64,000 nucleotides of DNA, taken from the NCBI GenBank assembly GCA_023621995.1, contig JAMOAB010000124.1:1-64000 (forward strand), written 5' to 3'. The translations under genes were made by a program, and so were the position numbers. This DNA is from Bacillota bacterium (GTDB lineage: Bacteria; Bacillota; Clostridia; Caldicoprobacterales; Xylanivirgaceae). A model generated the notes under the pieces. That model made no database searches. It saw nothing but the letters and a program-made list of their open reading frames with translations, and was not told the DNA's origin. Positions within the stretch are counted from its first letter, which is position 1, and each line of letters begins with the position of its first letter. This document shows positions 17,864-27,563 of this stretch, in pieces.

Positions 17864-18058
17864 CATAATTCCAACATCCTGATCATTTATACCATTATAA
17901 ATGACGAACGGAATGGACAATTATATGTTATATTTTATATACGTCAGTTTATATTTAATAATGTATGTATTATATCAGAAAAATATCTAAAAATATCTAG
18001 TAAATATTATATCCTATGATATAATAGCATGGTATAGTAAGTTTTAGGAGGTGTTTTG

Positions 18059-18910
18059 ATGCTTGTAACATTAAAAGAGCTATTGGGAGATGCACAAAAA
18101 GGTGGATATGCCGTTGGTGCTTTCAATGTAAATAATATGGAAATTGTACAAGCTATAATGGAAGCAGCTGAAGAACAGCGCTCACCAGTTATTCTTCAGG
18201 CTAGTCAAGGTGGGCTCAAATATGCTGGAGTAGATTTTATAGCTGCTATGGCAAGACTGGCAGGTGAAAAAGCAAGTGTTCCTGTGGCTGTTCATCTTGA
18301 TCATGGAACAGATTTTCAGCAGATAATGCTATGTGTAAGAAATGGCTTCACATCTGTAATGATCGATGGGTCAAAATATCCCCTCGATGAAAATATTGAG
18401 GTGACTAAGAAGGTAGTAGAAGTTGCTCATGCAGTTGGAATGTCTGTAGAGGGGGAACTAGGAAAGATAGGCGGAGTAGAAGACGATGTGAAGGTAGACC
18501 ATAGGGATGCCGCTATGACTGATCCAGCTGAAGCTGCACGTTTTGCCGAAGAGACAGGAGTAGATGCACTAGCCATAGCCATAGGTACTGCCCATGGTGT
18601 CTATAAGGGTGAACCTAAATTAGACTTTGAAAGATTAAAGGCTATAAGAGAGGTAGTAGACACACCACTTGTATTGCATGGTGCTTCGGGTGTATCTGAT
18701 GCTGCCATAAGACAGGCTGTAGAGCTTGGTATATGTAAGATAAATATAGACACAGATATTCGTCAAGCCTTTGCACGAGGTGTTCATTCTGTTGTCAACA
18801 ATAATCCAGAAGAGTACGATCCAAGAAAGATACTAGGTCCTGCTCGCGATGAGATGAAGAATATAGTAGCTACAAAGATGCAACTATTTGGATGTGCTGG
18901 TAAAGCTTAA
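18059..18910 (+). CDS. fba: Fructose-1,6-bisphosphate aldolase, class II
   Basis: A zinc-dependent glycolytic aldolase of 283 residues that cleaves FBP to DHAP and GAP. Visible motifs are GAFNVNNMEIVQAI at the N-terminus, the metal site VAVHLDHG (~80), GYxxVMIDGS-type strand (FTSVMIDGSKYPL), the glycine-rich LVLHGASGVSD and KINIDTDIRQAF phosphate-binding loops. Start: ATG 18059 with AGGAGGT at 18046-18052; a TTG one codon earlier is less likely. The gene is monocistronic, with TATAAT at 18020-18025 and a terminator behind. Tagatose-bisphosphate aldolase (GatY) is a close alternative, but there is no tagatose context. Confidence 0.93.
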   Translation: MLVTLKELLGDAQKGGYAVGAFNVNNMEIVQAIMEAAEEQRSPVILQASQGGLKYAGVDFIAAMARLAGEKASVPVAVHLDHGTDFQQIMLCVRNGFTSVMIDGSKYPLDENIEVTKKVVEVAHAVGMSVEGELGKIGGVEDDVKVDHRDAAMTDPAEAARFAEETGVDALAIAIGTAHGVYKGEPKLDFERLKAIREVVDTPLVLHGASGVSDAAIRQAVELGICKINIDTDIRQAFARGVHSVVNNNPEEYDPRKILGPARDEMKNIVATKMQLFGCAGKA

Positions 18911-18912
18911 TA

Positions 18913-18942
18913 AAAAAAGGGCTAAATTTTTAGCCCTTTTTT
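18913..18942 (+). terminator. Intrinsic terminator of fba
   Basis: A 13-bp stem (18913-18925 with 18930-18942; core GGGCTAA/TTAGCCC) has loop ATTT, flanked by A-run and T-run. It lies directly after the stop codon. Confidence 0.92.
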
Positions 18943-18981
18943 ACATATTTCTTGTTTCCCATATATAAAACATGTTTTGTA

Positions 18982-19423
18982 TTGACGTATCCGGGTATTA
19001 AATACTATAATGAATATAGTACTGTTTGCCTTTAGTTAGTTATGCCATCTGGAAATGTCTTTTCAAATCTCAATTTTTCTATTTAAGCAATGCAGGTTAA
19101 AGAGGGAAGTTGGGCTTTTAGGCTAAAATTCAAGGTATATAAGGTAAGTATATGGCAATAATATGTATATATGACACCTATAACGATATCCAAGAAAGTC
19201 TTACCTGAGGTTTAGACCGCAAAATTAGTCCATAGCTTATTAGTTTGCTGTGCAAAAATAAGTTTTGTTTATAATTATGGTAACTATATAAGATATCTAT
19301 TAAGACATTATACTTAGATATTCATAGACTCCCTCATAATAAATGGATGTAAGGGAGTAATCATACTATTGCCAATTCTGTATACGATTCGAAATTTTAA
19401 AAACATATATAGGAGGAATAGAT
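18982..19423 (+). promoter_or_regulatory. rho promoter and long (~400 nt) 5' leader
   Basis: TTGACG (18982-18987), 18-nt spacer, TATAAT (19006-19011) is a strong sigma-A promoter far upstream of rho. The ~400 nt before rho contain no credible ORF. Stems include AGGTAAG/CTTACCT (19142-19148 with 19200-19206), ATATCTA/TAGATAT near 19290-19320, and ACTCCCT/AGGGAGT (19328-19334 with 19352-19358). A possible second -10 TATAAT is at 19270-19275. Long rho leaders that mediate autoregulation are known in other bacteria. Whether this one does so, or encodes a separate small RNA, cannot be told. No T-box or riboswitch class was recognised. Confidence 0.55.
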
Positions 19424-21073
19424 TTGGATTTATTAGATTTAGACTTGACTCGTCTTGAAAACAATACAATTATAGAATTACGAGAATTTGCAAAACAACT
19501 TGGTCTGAAAAGCGTCACAAAATATAGAAAAGCACAACTTATCGAACTCATACAAGCAAAGCTCACAGAGATGTCTGAAGAACAAGGGGAAATATCTCAA
19601 GAGACTGGCGAACCAACAGAGTCACTTCCTAAAAAGGAAGACGCAAAAGAGCCACAGCCTGCCCAGCTTAAAATTGAAGATATAGAAGATGCGAAAAGGG
19701 AGCAAGATGACAGTGTTGTGTCATCAGAAAAACGTTGGGAAGATGAGCATGAAACTGATGATATTAGAGAGATTGATGAGGAGCCGGAGCAAGATGATGG
19801 CGATAGGGAGAAGGTAGCAGCAACAATATACCCTGAGGGCGACTATGACAAGCAGGTGGCATACGCAAGGAAGTATTATAACACGTCCAATCCTGCAATT
19901 CCCATACTCTTAAACACAGGGGATTGTGGCGACGCAGCAGGAGTACTAGAGGTACTACCCGATGGATATGGTTTCCTACGTTCTGAAAATTATATGCCAG
20001 GGAATCGGGATGTATATATATCCCAATCACAGATAAGGCGGTTTAATCTAAAGACAGGTGACCTAGTATCTGGTAAGACACGGAGAGCTAAAGATGGAGA
20101 AAAGTTCCAAGCACTTCTCTATGTGACAGGTGTCAACGGTGAGGACCCTGAAAAGGCCAATCACAGACCATCATTTGATGAACTTACACCTATCTATCCC
20201 ACTGAACGGATAACCCTTGAGGATCCAGGCAATCCTAAAGATTTGGCAGTTAGGCTTATAGATCTTATAGCTCCAATAGGTAAAGGGCAAAGGGGACTCA
20301 TTGTATCACCTCCAAAGGCAGGTAAGACCACATTACTCAAAAAGATTGCCAATAGTATTACAAAAAATTATCCAGACATATACCTCATCGTACTATTGAT
20401 TGATGAGAGACCAGAAGAGGTCACAGATATGCAGCGCTCTATAGACGGTGATGTCATATATTCCACATTTGATGAGCTACCAGAACATCACACCAAGGTA
20501 GCTGAGATGGTGCTTGAACGTTCTCAGCGGCTTGTAGAGCATGGACGGGATGTAGTAATATTAATGGACAGCATAACAAGGCTTGCCAGAGCATATAATC
20601 TTACAATTCCACCTACAGGTAGAACACTTTCAGGCGGATTAGATCCAGGTGCACTTCATAGACCTAAGAGATTCTTTGGTGCAGCACGAAATATAGAGGA
20701 GGGTGGTAGCCTTACAATAATAGCTACTGCACTTATAGACACAGGTAGCAGAATGGATGAGGTTATATATGAGGAGTTTAAAGGTACAGGCAATATGGAG
20801 ATACATCTAGATAGAAGGCTATCAGAAAAACGTATATTCCCTGCAATAGATTTGAATAAATCAGGTACACGTAGAGAAGAACTGCTACTTACTCAGAAAG
20901 AACTACAGGGAGTACTTACCATACGTAAGCATTTGAGTGAAGGTAGGCCAGATAGGGTTATGGAGCTTATAATAAATGACGCAATGCGTACCGATTCTAA
21001 TGATGAATTTATAGATGTGATGATGGAACACTTCGAGATAGCAGAGAAGGAAGGTTATATAAATCGTTTTTAG
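19424..21073 (+). CDS. rho: Transcription termination factor Rho
   Basis: A hexameric RNA helicase ending transcription at rut sites. The 549-residue protein has an N-terminal SAP-like helical domain ([22 protein letters not shown], residues 1-45). An acidic insertion follows (~48-135). Then come the cold-shock RNA-binding domain ([10 protein letters not shown] ~180, [17 protein letters not shown]), Walker [13 protein letters not shown] (~297), the [13 protein letters not shown] and [14 protein letters not shown] motifs and the R-loop [13 protein letters not shown]. The start is TTG at 19424, seven bases after AGGAGG. The insertion makes it much longer than E. coli Rho (419). rpmE follows two genes on, as in Bacillus. 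Confidence 0.96.
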   Translation: MDLLDLDLTRLENNTIIELREFAKQLGLKSVTKYRKAQLIELIQAKLTEMSEEQGEISQETGEPTESLPKKEDAKEPQPAQLKIEDIEDAKREQDDSVVSSEKRWEDEHETDDIREIDEEPEQDDGDREKVAATIYPEGDYDKQVAYARKYYNTSNPAIPILLNTGDCGDAAGVLEVLPDGYGFLRSENYMPGNRDVYISQSQIRRFNLKTGDLVSGKTRRAKDGEKFQALLYVTGVNGEDPEKANHRPSFDELTPIYPTERITLEDPGNPKDLAVRLIDLIAPIGKGQRGLIVSPPKAGKTTLLKKIANSITKNYPDIYLIVLLIDERPEEVTDMQRSIDGDVIYSTFDELPEHHTKVAEMVLERSQRLVEHGRDVVILMDSITRLARAYNLTIPPTGRTLSGGLDPGALHRPKRFFGAARNIEEGGSLTIIATALIDTGSRMDEVIYEEFKGTGNMEIHLDRRLSEKRIFPAIDLNKSGTRREELLLTQKELQGVLTIRKHLSEGRPDRVMELIINDAMRTDSNDEFIDVMMEHFEIAEKEGYINRF

Positions 21074-21096
21074 CTAGAGCCGTTGTGGAGGTAGGT

Positions 21097-22161
21097 ATGT
21101 TTGAGGTGACAGATAGACAAAAGTACTACATCAAAAGCCTGATAGGTGTTATATTAATAGTGCTCTTTGTGGCACTATTTATAACCAAAATATTGCCCTA
21201 TGTGGCACCATTTGTAGTTGCCCTATTTATGACATTTATAATAGAGAAGCCAGTCAGGTTTATGCAAAAAAAACTCAAAATGTCCCGTTCTATTGCGGTT
21301 GCCCTGGCCATCTTGCTATTTGTCCTAATAGTAGGAGGTATAGTTGTATTTACCTTTTATAAGCTGACAGCAGAGCTGGCTAGCCTCACTAAAGAGGCTC
21401 CTGGTCCATACTCTATAGCTGAGTTTTCCAAATCCTTAATAGAAAAAAGTCAAAATTTCTATCTTAAGATACCTGATGAGATTGTCAAATCCTTAGAAGA
21501 TAATATAGGTACCATTGTAGGAACCATATCATCATGGCTCACTAAACTTTTTATGTCTATGTTAGATGTGATTAAATCGTTGCCAGAGTTGTTTGTGTTT
21601 TTAATAGTCTCCATGGTATCTACATTTTTTATGAGCAGAGATAGGGATAAGATAGCTACATTTATATATAGACAACTGCCTGCTAAATGGGATGATAGAG
21701 TTAGGATACTGAAATCTGATCTTCTTGTCGCCTTTATAGGTTTTTTAAAAGCCCAACTTACCCTGATATTTATAACATTTCTACAGCTTCTAGTAGGATA
21801 TACAATATTAGGGGTGGACTATGCTTTTTTCTTTGCCATACTCACTGCCGTAGTAGATGCCTTGCCAATTTTAGGGACTGGAACAATTCTCATACCTGCG
21901 TCTTTCATATATCTTATAATGGGCAATCCATCTAGGGCTTTTGGCTTTTTGCTAATATATATCATAATAACTGTTGTGAGGCAGTTTTTAGAACCTAGAA
22001 TTATGGGAAGCAATCTAGGTATCCATCCCCTAGCTATGCTCATGGCCATATATATAGGTCTAAAAGTATTTGGCATAGCAGGTCTCATATTAGGGCCTAT
22101 AATAGTAGTAATACTCAAAGCATTGCAAAGGGCTAAATTCATCCCAGAATTTAATGTATGA
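21097..22161 (+). CDS. AI-2E (PerM) family transporter
   Basis: An integral membrane protein of 354 residues with about seven or eight hydrophobic helices: two at ~10-50, one at ~65-85, and a C-terminal bundle from ~165 to 345. The family includes AI-2 exporter TqsA and sodium/proton antiporters; the substrate here is unknown. The C-terminal VxQFLEPRIMGxxLGIHPLAML motif is the family hallmark. The ATG at 21097 follows GGAGGT; a GTG four codons earlier overlaps that site. It lies 23 bases after rho. Confidence 0.88.
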   Translation: MFEVTDRQKYYIKSLIGVILIVLFVALFITKILPYVAPFVVALFMTFIIEKPVRFMQKKLKMSRSIAVALAILLFVLIVGGIVVFTFYKLTAELASLTKEAPGPYSIAEFSKSLIEKSQNFYLKIPDEIVKSLEDNIGTIVGTISSWLTKLFMSMLDVIKSLPELFVFLIVSMVSTFFMSRDRDKIATFIYRQLPAKWDDRVRILKSDLLVAFIGFLKAQLTLIFITFLQLLVGYTILGVDYAFFFAILTAVVDALPILGTGTILIPASFIYLIMGNPSRAFGFLLIYIIITVVRQFLEPRIMGSNLGIHPLAMLMAIYIGLKVFGIAGLILGPIIVVILKALQRAKFIPEFNV

Positions 22162-22326
22162 TCTCCTACAAATGTGTACCTTTTATATTTTTATAGATTG
22201 GGTTTTGTGCATGCAATTTTGGAGTTCCAAGAAAAATGTAAAACATCTTGAAATGTATAGATATTATATGTTATACTTAGTCAATGTAGACTATCGATGA
22301 ATGCATACGAAAGAGGTGAATTTTTA

Positions 22327-22542
22327 ATGAAAGCAAATATACATCCAGAATACCATAAGGATGCAGTAGTTAGATGTGCATGTGGTGAGACGTTTACTAC
22401 AGGTTCTACAAAGAAGGAACTTAGAGTTGAGATATGTTCAAAATGTCATCCTTTCTTTACAGGAAAGCAAAAACTCTTAGATTCAGGTGGACGTGTTGAG
22501 AGGTTTAAGAAAAAATACGGCTGGGACGATGCCGAGGAATAA
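22327..22542 (+). CDS. rpmE: 50S ribosomal protein L31 (zinc-binding type)
   Basis: A 71-residue ribosomal protein beginning [23 protein letters not shown]. Cysteines in CACG and CSKC mark the zinc-containing L31 form that acts as a zinc reserve. The [22 protein letters not shown] block is near-identical to the family. The ATG at 22327 was chosen; the earlier in-frame ATG at 22297 would add non-family residues. The binding site GAGGTG is a little distant. rho-rpmE-prfA order is conserved in Firmicutes. Confidence 0.96.
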   Translation: MKANIHPEYHKDAVVRCACGETFTTGSTKKELRVEICSKCHPFFTGKQKLLDSGGRVERFKKKYGWDDAEE

Positions 22543-22558
22543 GCTCAAGGCGATAAGG

Positions 22559-22591
22559 TACAGATTGGGATCTTCCTGGTCTGTATTTTTT
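22559..22591 (+). terminator. Intrinsic terminator of rpmE
   Basis: TACAGA (22559-22564) pairs with TCTGTA (22580-22585), with additional inner pairing (GGGA/TCTTCC region), followed by TTTTTT. It lies 16 bases after the rpmE stop. Confidence 0.75.
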
Positions 22592-22629
22592 ATACGATCT
22601 GAGCTCTATAGGAAGAAGGTTGAGATGGC

Positions 22630-23607
22630 ATGAAAAAGTGCAATGTTGGAGGTCAAGCGGTATTAGAGGGAGTTATGATGAAGGCACCCGACTGTATTGC
22701 AATAGCTGTGAGACGGGGAGATGGCACCATCGAAGTAGTAAAGGAAAAATCTACCTCTATAAAAGATCGACATAAGATATTAGGTCTCCCTGTAATACGG
22801 GGGATGATAACCTTTTTTGAGACAATGGTAATTGGCATTAAGACACTCATGACATCGGCAGAGTTATATGGGGATGAGGAGGAGCTAGAGGAATATCAGC
22901 CCTCTAAGTTTGAAAATTTCTTATCCGATAAGACGGGCAAAGATGTGGAAGATGTCATGATAGGTACCGCCCTAGTCTTTGCCCTATTATTTGCTATCCT
23001 CTTATTTGTAATAATTCCCACAACCGTTGCTAGTTTTTTAAGACAGCGTATTGAAAGTGATGTCCTGATGAACGTAGTGGAAGGTCTCATACGTCTTGCA
23101 GTGTTTATCATATATATAATATCCATATCTAAGATTGAGGATATCCGTAGGGTTTTTGAATATCATGGTGCTGAACATAAGACCATCCATTGTTATGAAC
23201 ATGAAGAGGAATTGACGGTAGAGAATGCCCGAAAGTATACTACCCTCCATCCCAGATGTGGAACTGCTTTTTTACTCATAGTTATGGTAGTGAGTATTGT
23301 AGTGTTTTCGTTTTTAGGATGGCAGGGCATCTGGATGCGTATTCTCACTCGAATGTTACTTCTCCCCGTTATATCAGGTATTGCATATGAGATAATAAAA
23401 TGGGCAGGAAAGAGCGATTCCAAGTTTATGGAGATAATAATGTTCCCTGGACTTATGTTACAAAAACTAACAACTAAAGAACCTGACGATGAGCAACTAG
23501 AGGTAGCCATAGAGGCTTTCTTAGCAGCTACCAAATGTGATGAAGGTGAAATAGATAATGTCGAACACAGTGATGGATATCATCTACAGAGTCCAACAGA
23601 GGCTTGA
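22630..23607 (+). CDS. DUF1385 membrane protein (YqhQ-like)
   Basis: A 325-residue protein with three or four transmembrane segments (~115-140, ~155-175, ~205-230, ~235-250). The family signature NVGGQAVLEGVMMKAP is at the N-terminus, with FEYHGAEHKTIHCYEHE (~178-194) in a loop, rich in His and Glu that could bind metal, and TLHPRCGTAF following. Its function is unknown. B. subtilis YqhQ is a relative. In many clostridia the gene sits between rpmE and prmC-prfA as here. The prmC start lies inside its 3' end, a 50-base overlap, which suggests coupled translation. Confidence 0.92.
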   Translation: MKKCNVGGQAVLEGVMMKAPDCIAIAVRRGDGTIEVVKEKSTSIKDRHKILGLPVIRGMITFFETMVIGIKTLMTSAELYGDEEELEEYQPSKFENFLSDKTGKDVEDVMIGTALVFALLFAILLFVIIPTTVASFLRQRIESDVLMNVVEGLIRLAVFIIYIISISKIEDIRRVFEYHGAEHKTIHCYEHEEELTVENARKYTTLHPRCGTAFLLIVMVVSIVVFSFLGWQGIWMRILTRMLLLPVISGIAYEIIKWAGKSDSKFMEIIMFPGLMLQKLTTKEPDDEQLEVAIEAFLAATKCDEGEIDNVEHSDGYHLQSPTEA

Positions 23608-24430
23608 GAATGTAGGTATAATCGAGCCTAGACTAGAGGCTGAGATGTTGATTGCCCATATACTAGGTTTGGAGAGGCACGAGCTCTATTTAAATCGGGA
23701 TCTCACAATAGGTGGAGATGAACGGGCAGAGTTATTCCGTCTAACCCAAAGGCGCTGTATGGGAGAACCTATACAATATATAATAGGTCATAGAGAATTT
23801 ATGGGGCTTTCATTTAGTGTAGACAATCGCGTTCTCATACCCAGATGTGATACTGAGACTTTAGTTGAGACTGCCATAGAGCTCTTGCCAAAAGATAGGG
23901 ATATACTCGTTGGAGATATGGGAACGGGAAGCGGAGCAATAGCAGTGAGTGTTGCCTACTATATGCCAAATGTCAGAGTGTTTGCAGTAGATATAGATGG
24001 AGGCTCCTTGGAAGTAGCAATGGCAAATGCAAAGGCACATGGTGTTGAGGACAGAATAGAATTTTTAAGGGGAGATATGTTTACCCCATTTGGAGAAGAG
24101 TTAGAAGGTAAATTTGATGCAATATTGTCAAATCCACCCTATATACCTACAGGGGATATGGAGCAACTGTCTATACAGATAAAGGAACATGAACCCAAAA
24201 AGGCATTAGATGGTGGGGAAGATGGATTAACCTTTTATCGTAGGATAGCCAAAGAGGGTCATATCTATTTGAAAGAGGGAGGATTTATGGGGCTGGAAGT
24301 AGGCTACAACCAAGGATCTCTTGTGTCTAATATATTACAAGATATGGGGGGCTACACCCATATATGTTGTGTACAGGATCTATCGGGTATAGATAGGGTA
24401 GTTATAGCCCACGTGTATGAAATGCCGTGA
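23558..24430 (+). CDS. prmC: Peptide chain release factor N5-glutamine methyltransferase
   Basis: A SAM-dependent enzyme that methylates the glutamine of the GGQ motif in release factors. Its target gene prfA is next downstream. In 290 residues the helical N-terminal domain precedes the Rossmann core with VGDMGTGSGAIAVSVA (~120), the acidic loop VDIDGG and the catalytic NPPYIPTGD (~190). The ATG at 23558 follows AAGGTGAA and overlaps the previous gene by 50 bases. Starts further inside lack a binding site. Confidence 0.95.
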   Translation: MSNTVMDIIYRVQQRLENVGIIEPRLEAEMLIAHILGLERHELYLNRDLTIGGDERAELFRLTQRRCMGEPIQYIIGHREFMGLSFSVDNRVLIPRCDTETLVETAIELLPKDRDILVGDMGTGSGAIAVSVAYYMPNVRVFAVDIDGGSLEVAMANAKAHGVEDRIEFLRGDMFTPFGEELEGKFDAILSNPPYIPTGDMEQLSIQIKEHEPKKALDGGEDGLTFYRRIAKEGHIYLKEGGFMGLEVGYNQGSLVSNILQDMGGYTHICCVQDLSGIDRVVIAHVYEMP

Positions 24431-24575
24431 TTCATGTCGTTTAATATGGCTAATCAGTATGATTGCTAAAATAGACTAGAGAAATTACTATGAAATTATT
24501 TAAGTTTATAAGCTGGTATTTCTTATATCTAACTTGAATAATTATAACAAATTTGAAAAGGAGTAGATAATCTAA

Positions 24576-25649
24576 ATGCTTGAGAAATTAGACCTACTAG
24601 AGCAGCGCTATAGAGAGCTTGGAATCACCATATCAGATCCTAATGTGATTGCAAGGCAGGATGAGTGGCAAAAGCTCATGAAGGAGCATGCTAATATTCA
24701 GCCTATAGTGGAAAAGTATAGAGAATATAAAAGCATAAAAAAAGAGCTAGATGATGTAGAAGAACTATTAGCAGACGATAGTTTAGATGCCGAGCTCCAA
24801 GCCCTTGCCCAAGAGGAGCTAAAGGAACTTGAGCCCAGGGCGGAAAAGGTACGCAGTGAGCTCCAAGTTCTTCTTATACCTAAAGATCCAAATGATAAGA
24901 AGAATGTGGTAGTAGAGATAAGGGCCGGAGCAGGTGGAGAGGAGGCGGCACTGTTTGCTGCCGATCTTTTGAGGATGTATACACGATATGCAGAGCGAAA
25001 TGGCTGGAAATTTGAGGTCATGAATGCTAACTATACCGATATGGGAGGCGTCAAGGAGATAATATTCGTAATAGAGGGTGAAGGGGCCTACAGTAGGCTC
25101 AAGTATGAAAGTGGAGTCCATAGGGTGCAGCGGATACCTACCACTGAATCTGGAGGTAGAATACACACCTCTACTGTAACTGTAGCAGTGCTACCTGAGG
25201 CAGAAGATGTTGAAATAGATATAAATCCAAATGATATACAGATCGATGTATATCGTTCATCAGGGCATGGAGGGCAGAGTGTGAACACTACAGACTCGGC
25301 GGTACGCCTAACCCATATACCTACCGGCATAGTAGTAACGTGCCAAGATGAAAGGTCCCAGCATAAAAACAGGGAGAAGGCAATGAGGGTCCTCAAGGCA
25401 CGCCTATTTGACATGCTTCAAAGTGAACAGCAAAGTGAATACGCAGAGGCGAGAAGAAGTCAGATAGGTACAGGTGATAGGAGTGAACGTATAAGGACTT
25501 ATAATTTTCCCCAGGGCAGGGTAACCGATCATAGGATAGGCTATACAATCTACCAACTGGAAATGTTTTTAGATGGGGATATTGATGAGATGCTAAATGC
25601 CCTCATTCAAGCCGATCAAGCAGAACTTATAAAGAACATGGCACAATAA
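24576..25649 (+). CDS. prfA: Peptide chain release factor 1
   Basis: Recognises UAA and UAG and releases the nascent chain. The 357-residue protein has helical domain 1, the stop-codon recognition region with [22 protein letters not shown] (split motif, ~190-210) and the catalytic [10 protein letters not shown] (GGQ at ~232-234). The single-exon form, without the RF2-type frameshift, and the PxT codon-recognition tripeptide fit RF1. AAAAGGAG lies about 11 bases before ATG. The prmC-prfA pairing is conserved. Confidence 0.97.
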   Translation: MLEKLDLLEQRYRELGITISDPNVIARQDEWQKLMKEHANIQPIVEKYREYKSIKKELDDVEELLADDSLDAELQALAQEELKELEPRAEKVRSELQVLLIPKDPNDKKNVVVEIRAGAGGEEAALFAADLLRMYTRYAERNGWKFEVMNANYTDMGGVKEIIFVIEGEGAYSRLKYESGVHRVQRIPTTESGGRIHTSTVTVAVLPEAEDVEIDINPNDIQIDVYRSSGHGGQSVNTTDSAVRLTHIPTGIVVTCQDERSQHKNREKAMRVLKARLFDMLQSEQQSEYAEARRSQIGTGDRSERIRTYNFPQGRVTDHRIGYTIYQLEMFLDGDIDEMLNALIQADQAELIKNMAQ

Positions 25650-25658
25650 AATCATATG

Positions 25659-25708
25659 GTATCATCTTTCTGAATAATATGTATAGAGTTTACGAGGGGA
25701 GATGATAC
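25659..25708 (+). promoter_or_regulatory. Inverted repeat enclosing the ZIP ribosome binding site
   Basis: GTATCATCT (25659-25667) is perfectly inverted as AGATGATAC (25700-25708). The 32-nt loop contains the ribosome binding site GAGGGGA (25693-25699), and the start codon lies in or just after the right arm. As RNA this could gate translation; as DNA it could be an operator for a metal-responsive repressor. Confidence 0.45.
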
Positions 25709-25710
25709 TT

Positions 25711-26451
25711 TTGAATAAACTTGTTATGAGCATCATATTAGGTGCCAGCGCCGGCATAGTAGGAACAGGTATAGGTGGAACTTTTGCTTTTTTTCTAAAA
25801 AGACCAACTAGACGTCTTATGAGTATGCTCATGGGTTTTTCCAGTGGGCTTATGTTGGCAGTTGTGTGTTTTGACCTTTTGCCTACTGCCTTCGAGATTG
25901 GTGGTTTAGACAGTGGTATTTTGGGTATTGTTATAGGAGTGGTCCTTATTATGATATGTGAAGACATAATAAGTTCACTCTCCCATATGGGAAGGGATAA
26001 GCGGGGCGACTATCTAAAAAGTGGGATTCTCATTGGCATAGGTATTGCCCTCCATAACTTTCCTGAGGGGCTGGCAATAGGTTCAGGGCTTACTGCGGCA
26101 AGGTCATACGGTCTAGGTCTTAGCATATTGATTGCTATCCACGATATACCTGAAGGCATAGCTATGGCAACTCCTCTCGTTGCAGCGGGAGTCAGCAGCG
26201 GGAGAGTTTTTTTATATACTCTTCTTGCAGGCGTACCAACTGGTATAGGTGCCATTATAGGCTATATAATGGGAGGTATATCACCTGTACTTATAAGTAT
26301 ATGTCTAGGTTTTGCAGGCGGTGCAATGGTATATATAACTTGTGGAGAACTGATACCTGAATCCCATAATATGTACACTGGTAAGATATCAGGTATAGGG
26401 GCAGTTATAGGCATTATATTAGGAATAATACTTACAAATACAATTGTATAG
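25711..26451 (+). CDS. ZIP family metal transporter
   Basis: A divalent metal (zinc, iron or manganese) importer of the ZIP/ZupT type. About 246 residues contain eight hydrophobic helices. The metal-transport motifs are in helix 4 (ALHNFPEGLAIGSG, ~110-125) and helix 5 (AIHDIPEGIAMATP, ~145-158), both HxxPEG patterns. No long histidine loop is visible. Start: TTG 25711, about 10 bases after GAGGGGA, chosen over ATG 25702, which abuts the binding site; either may be used. It stands between prfA and ywlC. Confidence 0.9.
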   Translation: MNKLVMSIILGASAGIVGTGIGGTFAFFLKRPTRRLMSMLMGFSSGLMLAVVCFDLLPTAFEIGGLDSGILGIVIGVVLIMICEDIISSLSHMGRDKRGDYLKSGILIGIGIALHNFPEGLAIGSGLTAARSYGLGLSILIAIHDIPEGIAMATPLVAAGVSSGRVFLYTLLAGVPTGIGAIIGYIMGGISPVLISICLGFAGGAMVYITCGELIPESHNMYTGKISGIGAVIGIILGIILTNTIV

Positions 26452-26478
26452 GGATATAGATAAAGGAGTAGAACAGAT

Positions 26479-27534
26479 TTGAAAACCATTGTAAGAACAG
26501 TAGAAGACATAGATAGAGATTATCATATTATAGAAGAAGGTGCAGAATATATAAGACAAGGTAAGTTGGTAGCCTTTCCTACAGAAACAGTCTATGGGTT
26601 AGGAGCCAACGCTTTAGACGAGAAGGCTGTTAAGCACATATTTGAGGCAAAAGGTAGACCTTCTGATAATCCACTCATAGTGCACATTGCCTCTCTAGAT
26701 AATCTAGAGAGATTAGTTACCAATCTACCTGAAAGTGGAAGGCTTCTCATAGATAAATTTTGGCCAGGTCCCCTCACCTTGATATTGCCTAAATCAGACC
26801 TCATACCAAATGAAGTGACAGCAGGGCTAGACACTGTTGCCATCAGAATGCCAAGTCATCCAGTTGCATATTCACTAATAAGGGCAAGTAGTCTTCCAAT
26901 AGCCGCACCTAGTGCCAATAGATCAGGAAGACCAAGTCCCACATCGGCAAGGCATGTAGTAGAAGATCTATATGGAAGGATTCCTCTAATAATAGACGGA
27001 GGCGAGTGTAGTGTTGGCCTTGAATCCACCGTCTTAGACATGTCAGGACAGATCCCTATAATACTGAGGCCAGGTGGCATAACTAGGGAGATGATAGAGG
27101 ACGTAATAGGAGCGGTAGAGGTAGATAAGAGAGTGCTTACGCCACCTAAAGAGGGAGATAGGGTAAGATCTCCAGGCATGAAGTATACTCATTATGCACC
27201 TAAGGCTCCTGTAATTATAGTAGATGGCAATATAGATAATATTAAAACTAAAGTGAAGGATAGGGCACGGGAGTATAGCCTGTCGGGGAAAAAGGTAGTT
27301 GTCCTTGCTACTGAAGAGACTGCTAGTATGTATGAAGATGGAGATTTTATGGTATTTGTAATGGGGAGTAGGGCATGTCCCTCTACGATAGCGTCTAACT
27401 TATTTGCTGTCCTTAGAAAATGTGATGAAGTAGGTGCCGATATAGTCATTGCAGAAGCCATCGAGGAGACCCATGAAGGATTGGCCATAATGAATAGGAT
27501 GCTTAGGGCGGCAGCTTTTCGGGTTATAAAGTAA
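26479..27534 (+). CDS. ywlC: L-threonylcarbamoyladenylate synthase (Sua5/YwlC type)
   Basis: Makes threonylcarbamoyl-AMP for the t6A37 modification of ANN-decoding tRNAs. The 351-residue protein has the YrdC core (FPTETVYGLGANAL ~35-48, KGRPSDNPLIVHI, APSANRSGRPSPT) and the Sua5 C-terminal domain after the SPGMKYTHYAPKAPV linker (~235). It is therefore the long Sua5 form, not the short TsaC. The start is TTG at 26479, 10 bases after AAGGAG. It precedes ywlE as in B. subtilis. Confidence 0.95.
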   Translation: MKTIVRTVEDIDRDYHIIEEGAEYIRQGKLVAFPTETVYGLGANALDEKAVKHIFEAKGRPSDNPLIVHIASLDNLERLVTNLPESGRLLIDKFWPGPLTLILPKSDLIPNEVTAGLDTVAIRMPSHPVAYSLIRASSLPIAAPSANRSGRPSPTSARHVVEDLYGRIPLIIDGGECSVGLESTVLDMSGQIPIILRPGGITREMIEDVIGAVEVDKRVLTPPKEGDRVRSPGMKYTHYAPKAPVIIVDGNIDNIKTKVKDRAREYSLSGKKVVVLATEETASMYEDGDFMVFVMGSRACPSTIASNLFAVLRKCDEVGADIVIAEAIEETHEGLAIMNRMLRAAAFRVIK

Positions 27535-27563
27535 AGGTATAATCTATAGGGGAGGTAGTTCTC

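Noticed and set aside
19018-19423. T-box riboswitch, 6S RNA or known riboswitch in the rho leader
   Set aside because: No T-box consensus, no conserved aptamer core and no terminator with an antiterminator were found. The folds are too uncertain to name a class.
23558-23607. Frameshift or gene fusion between the YqhQ-like gene and prmC
   Set aside because: Both proteins are complete. The 50-base overlap is in a different frame and looks like ordinary coupled translation.
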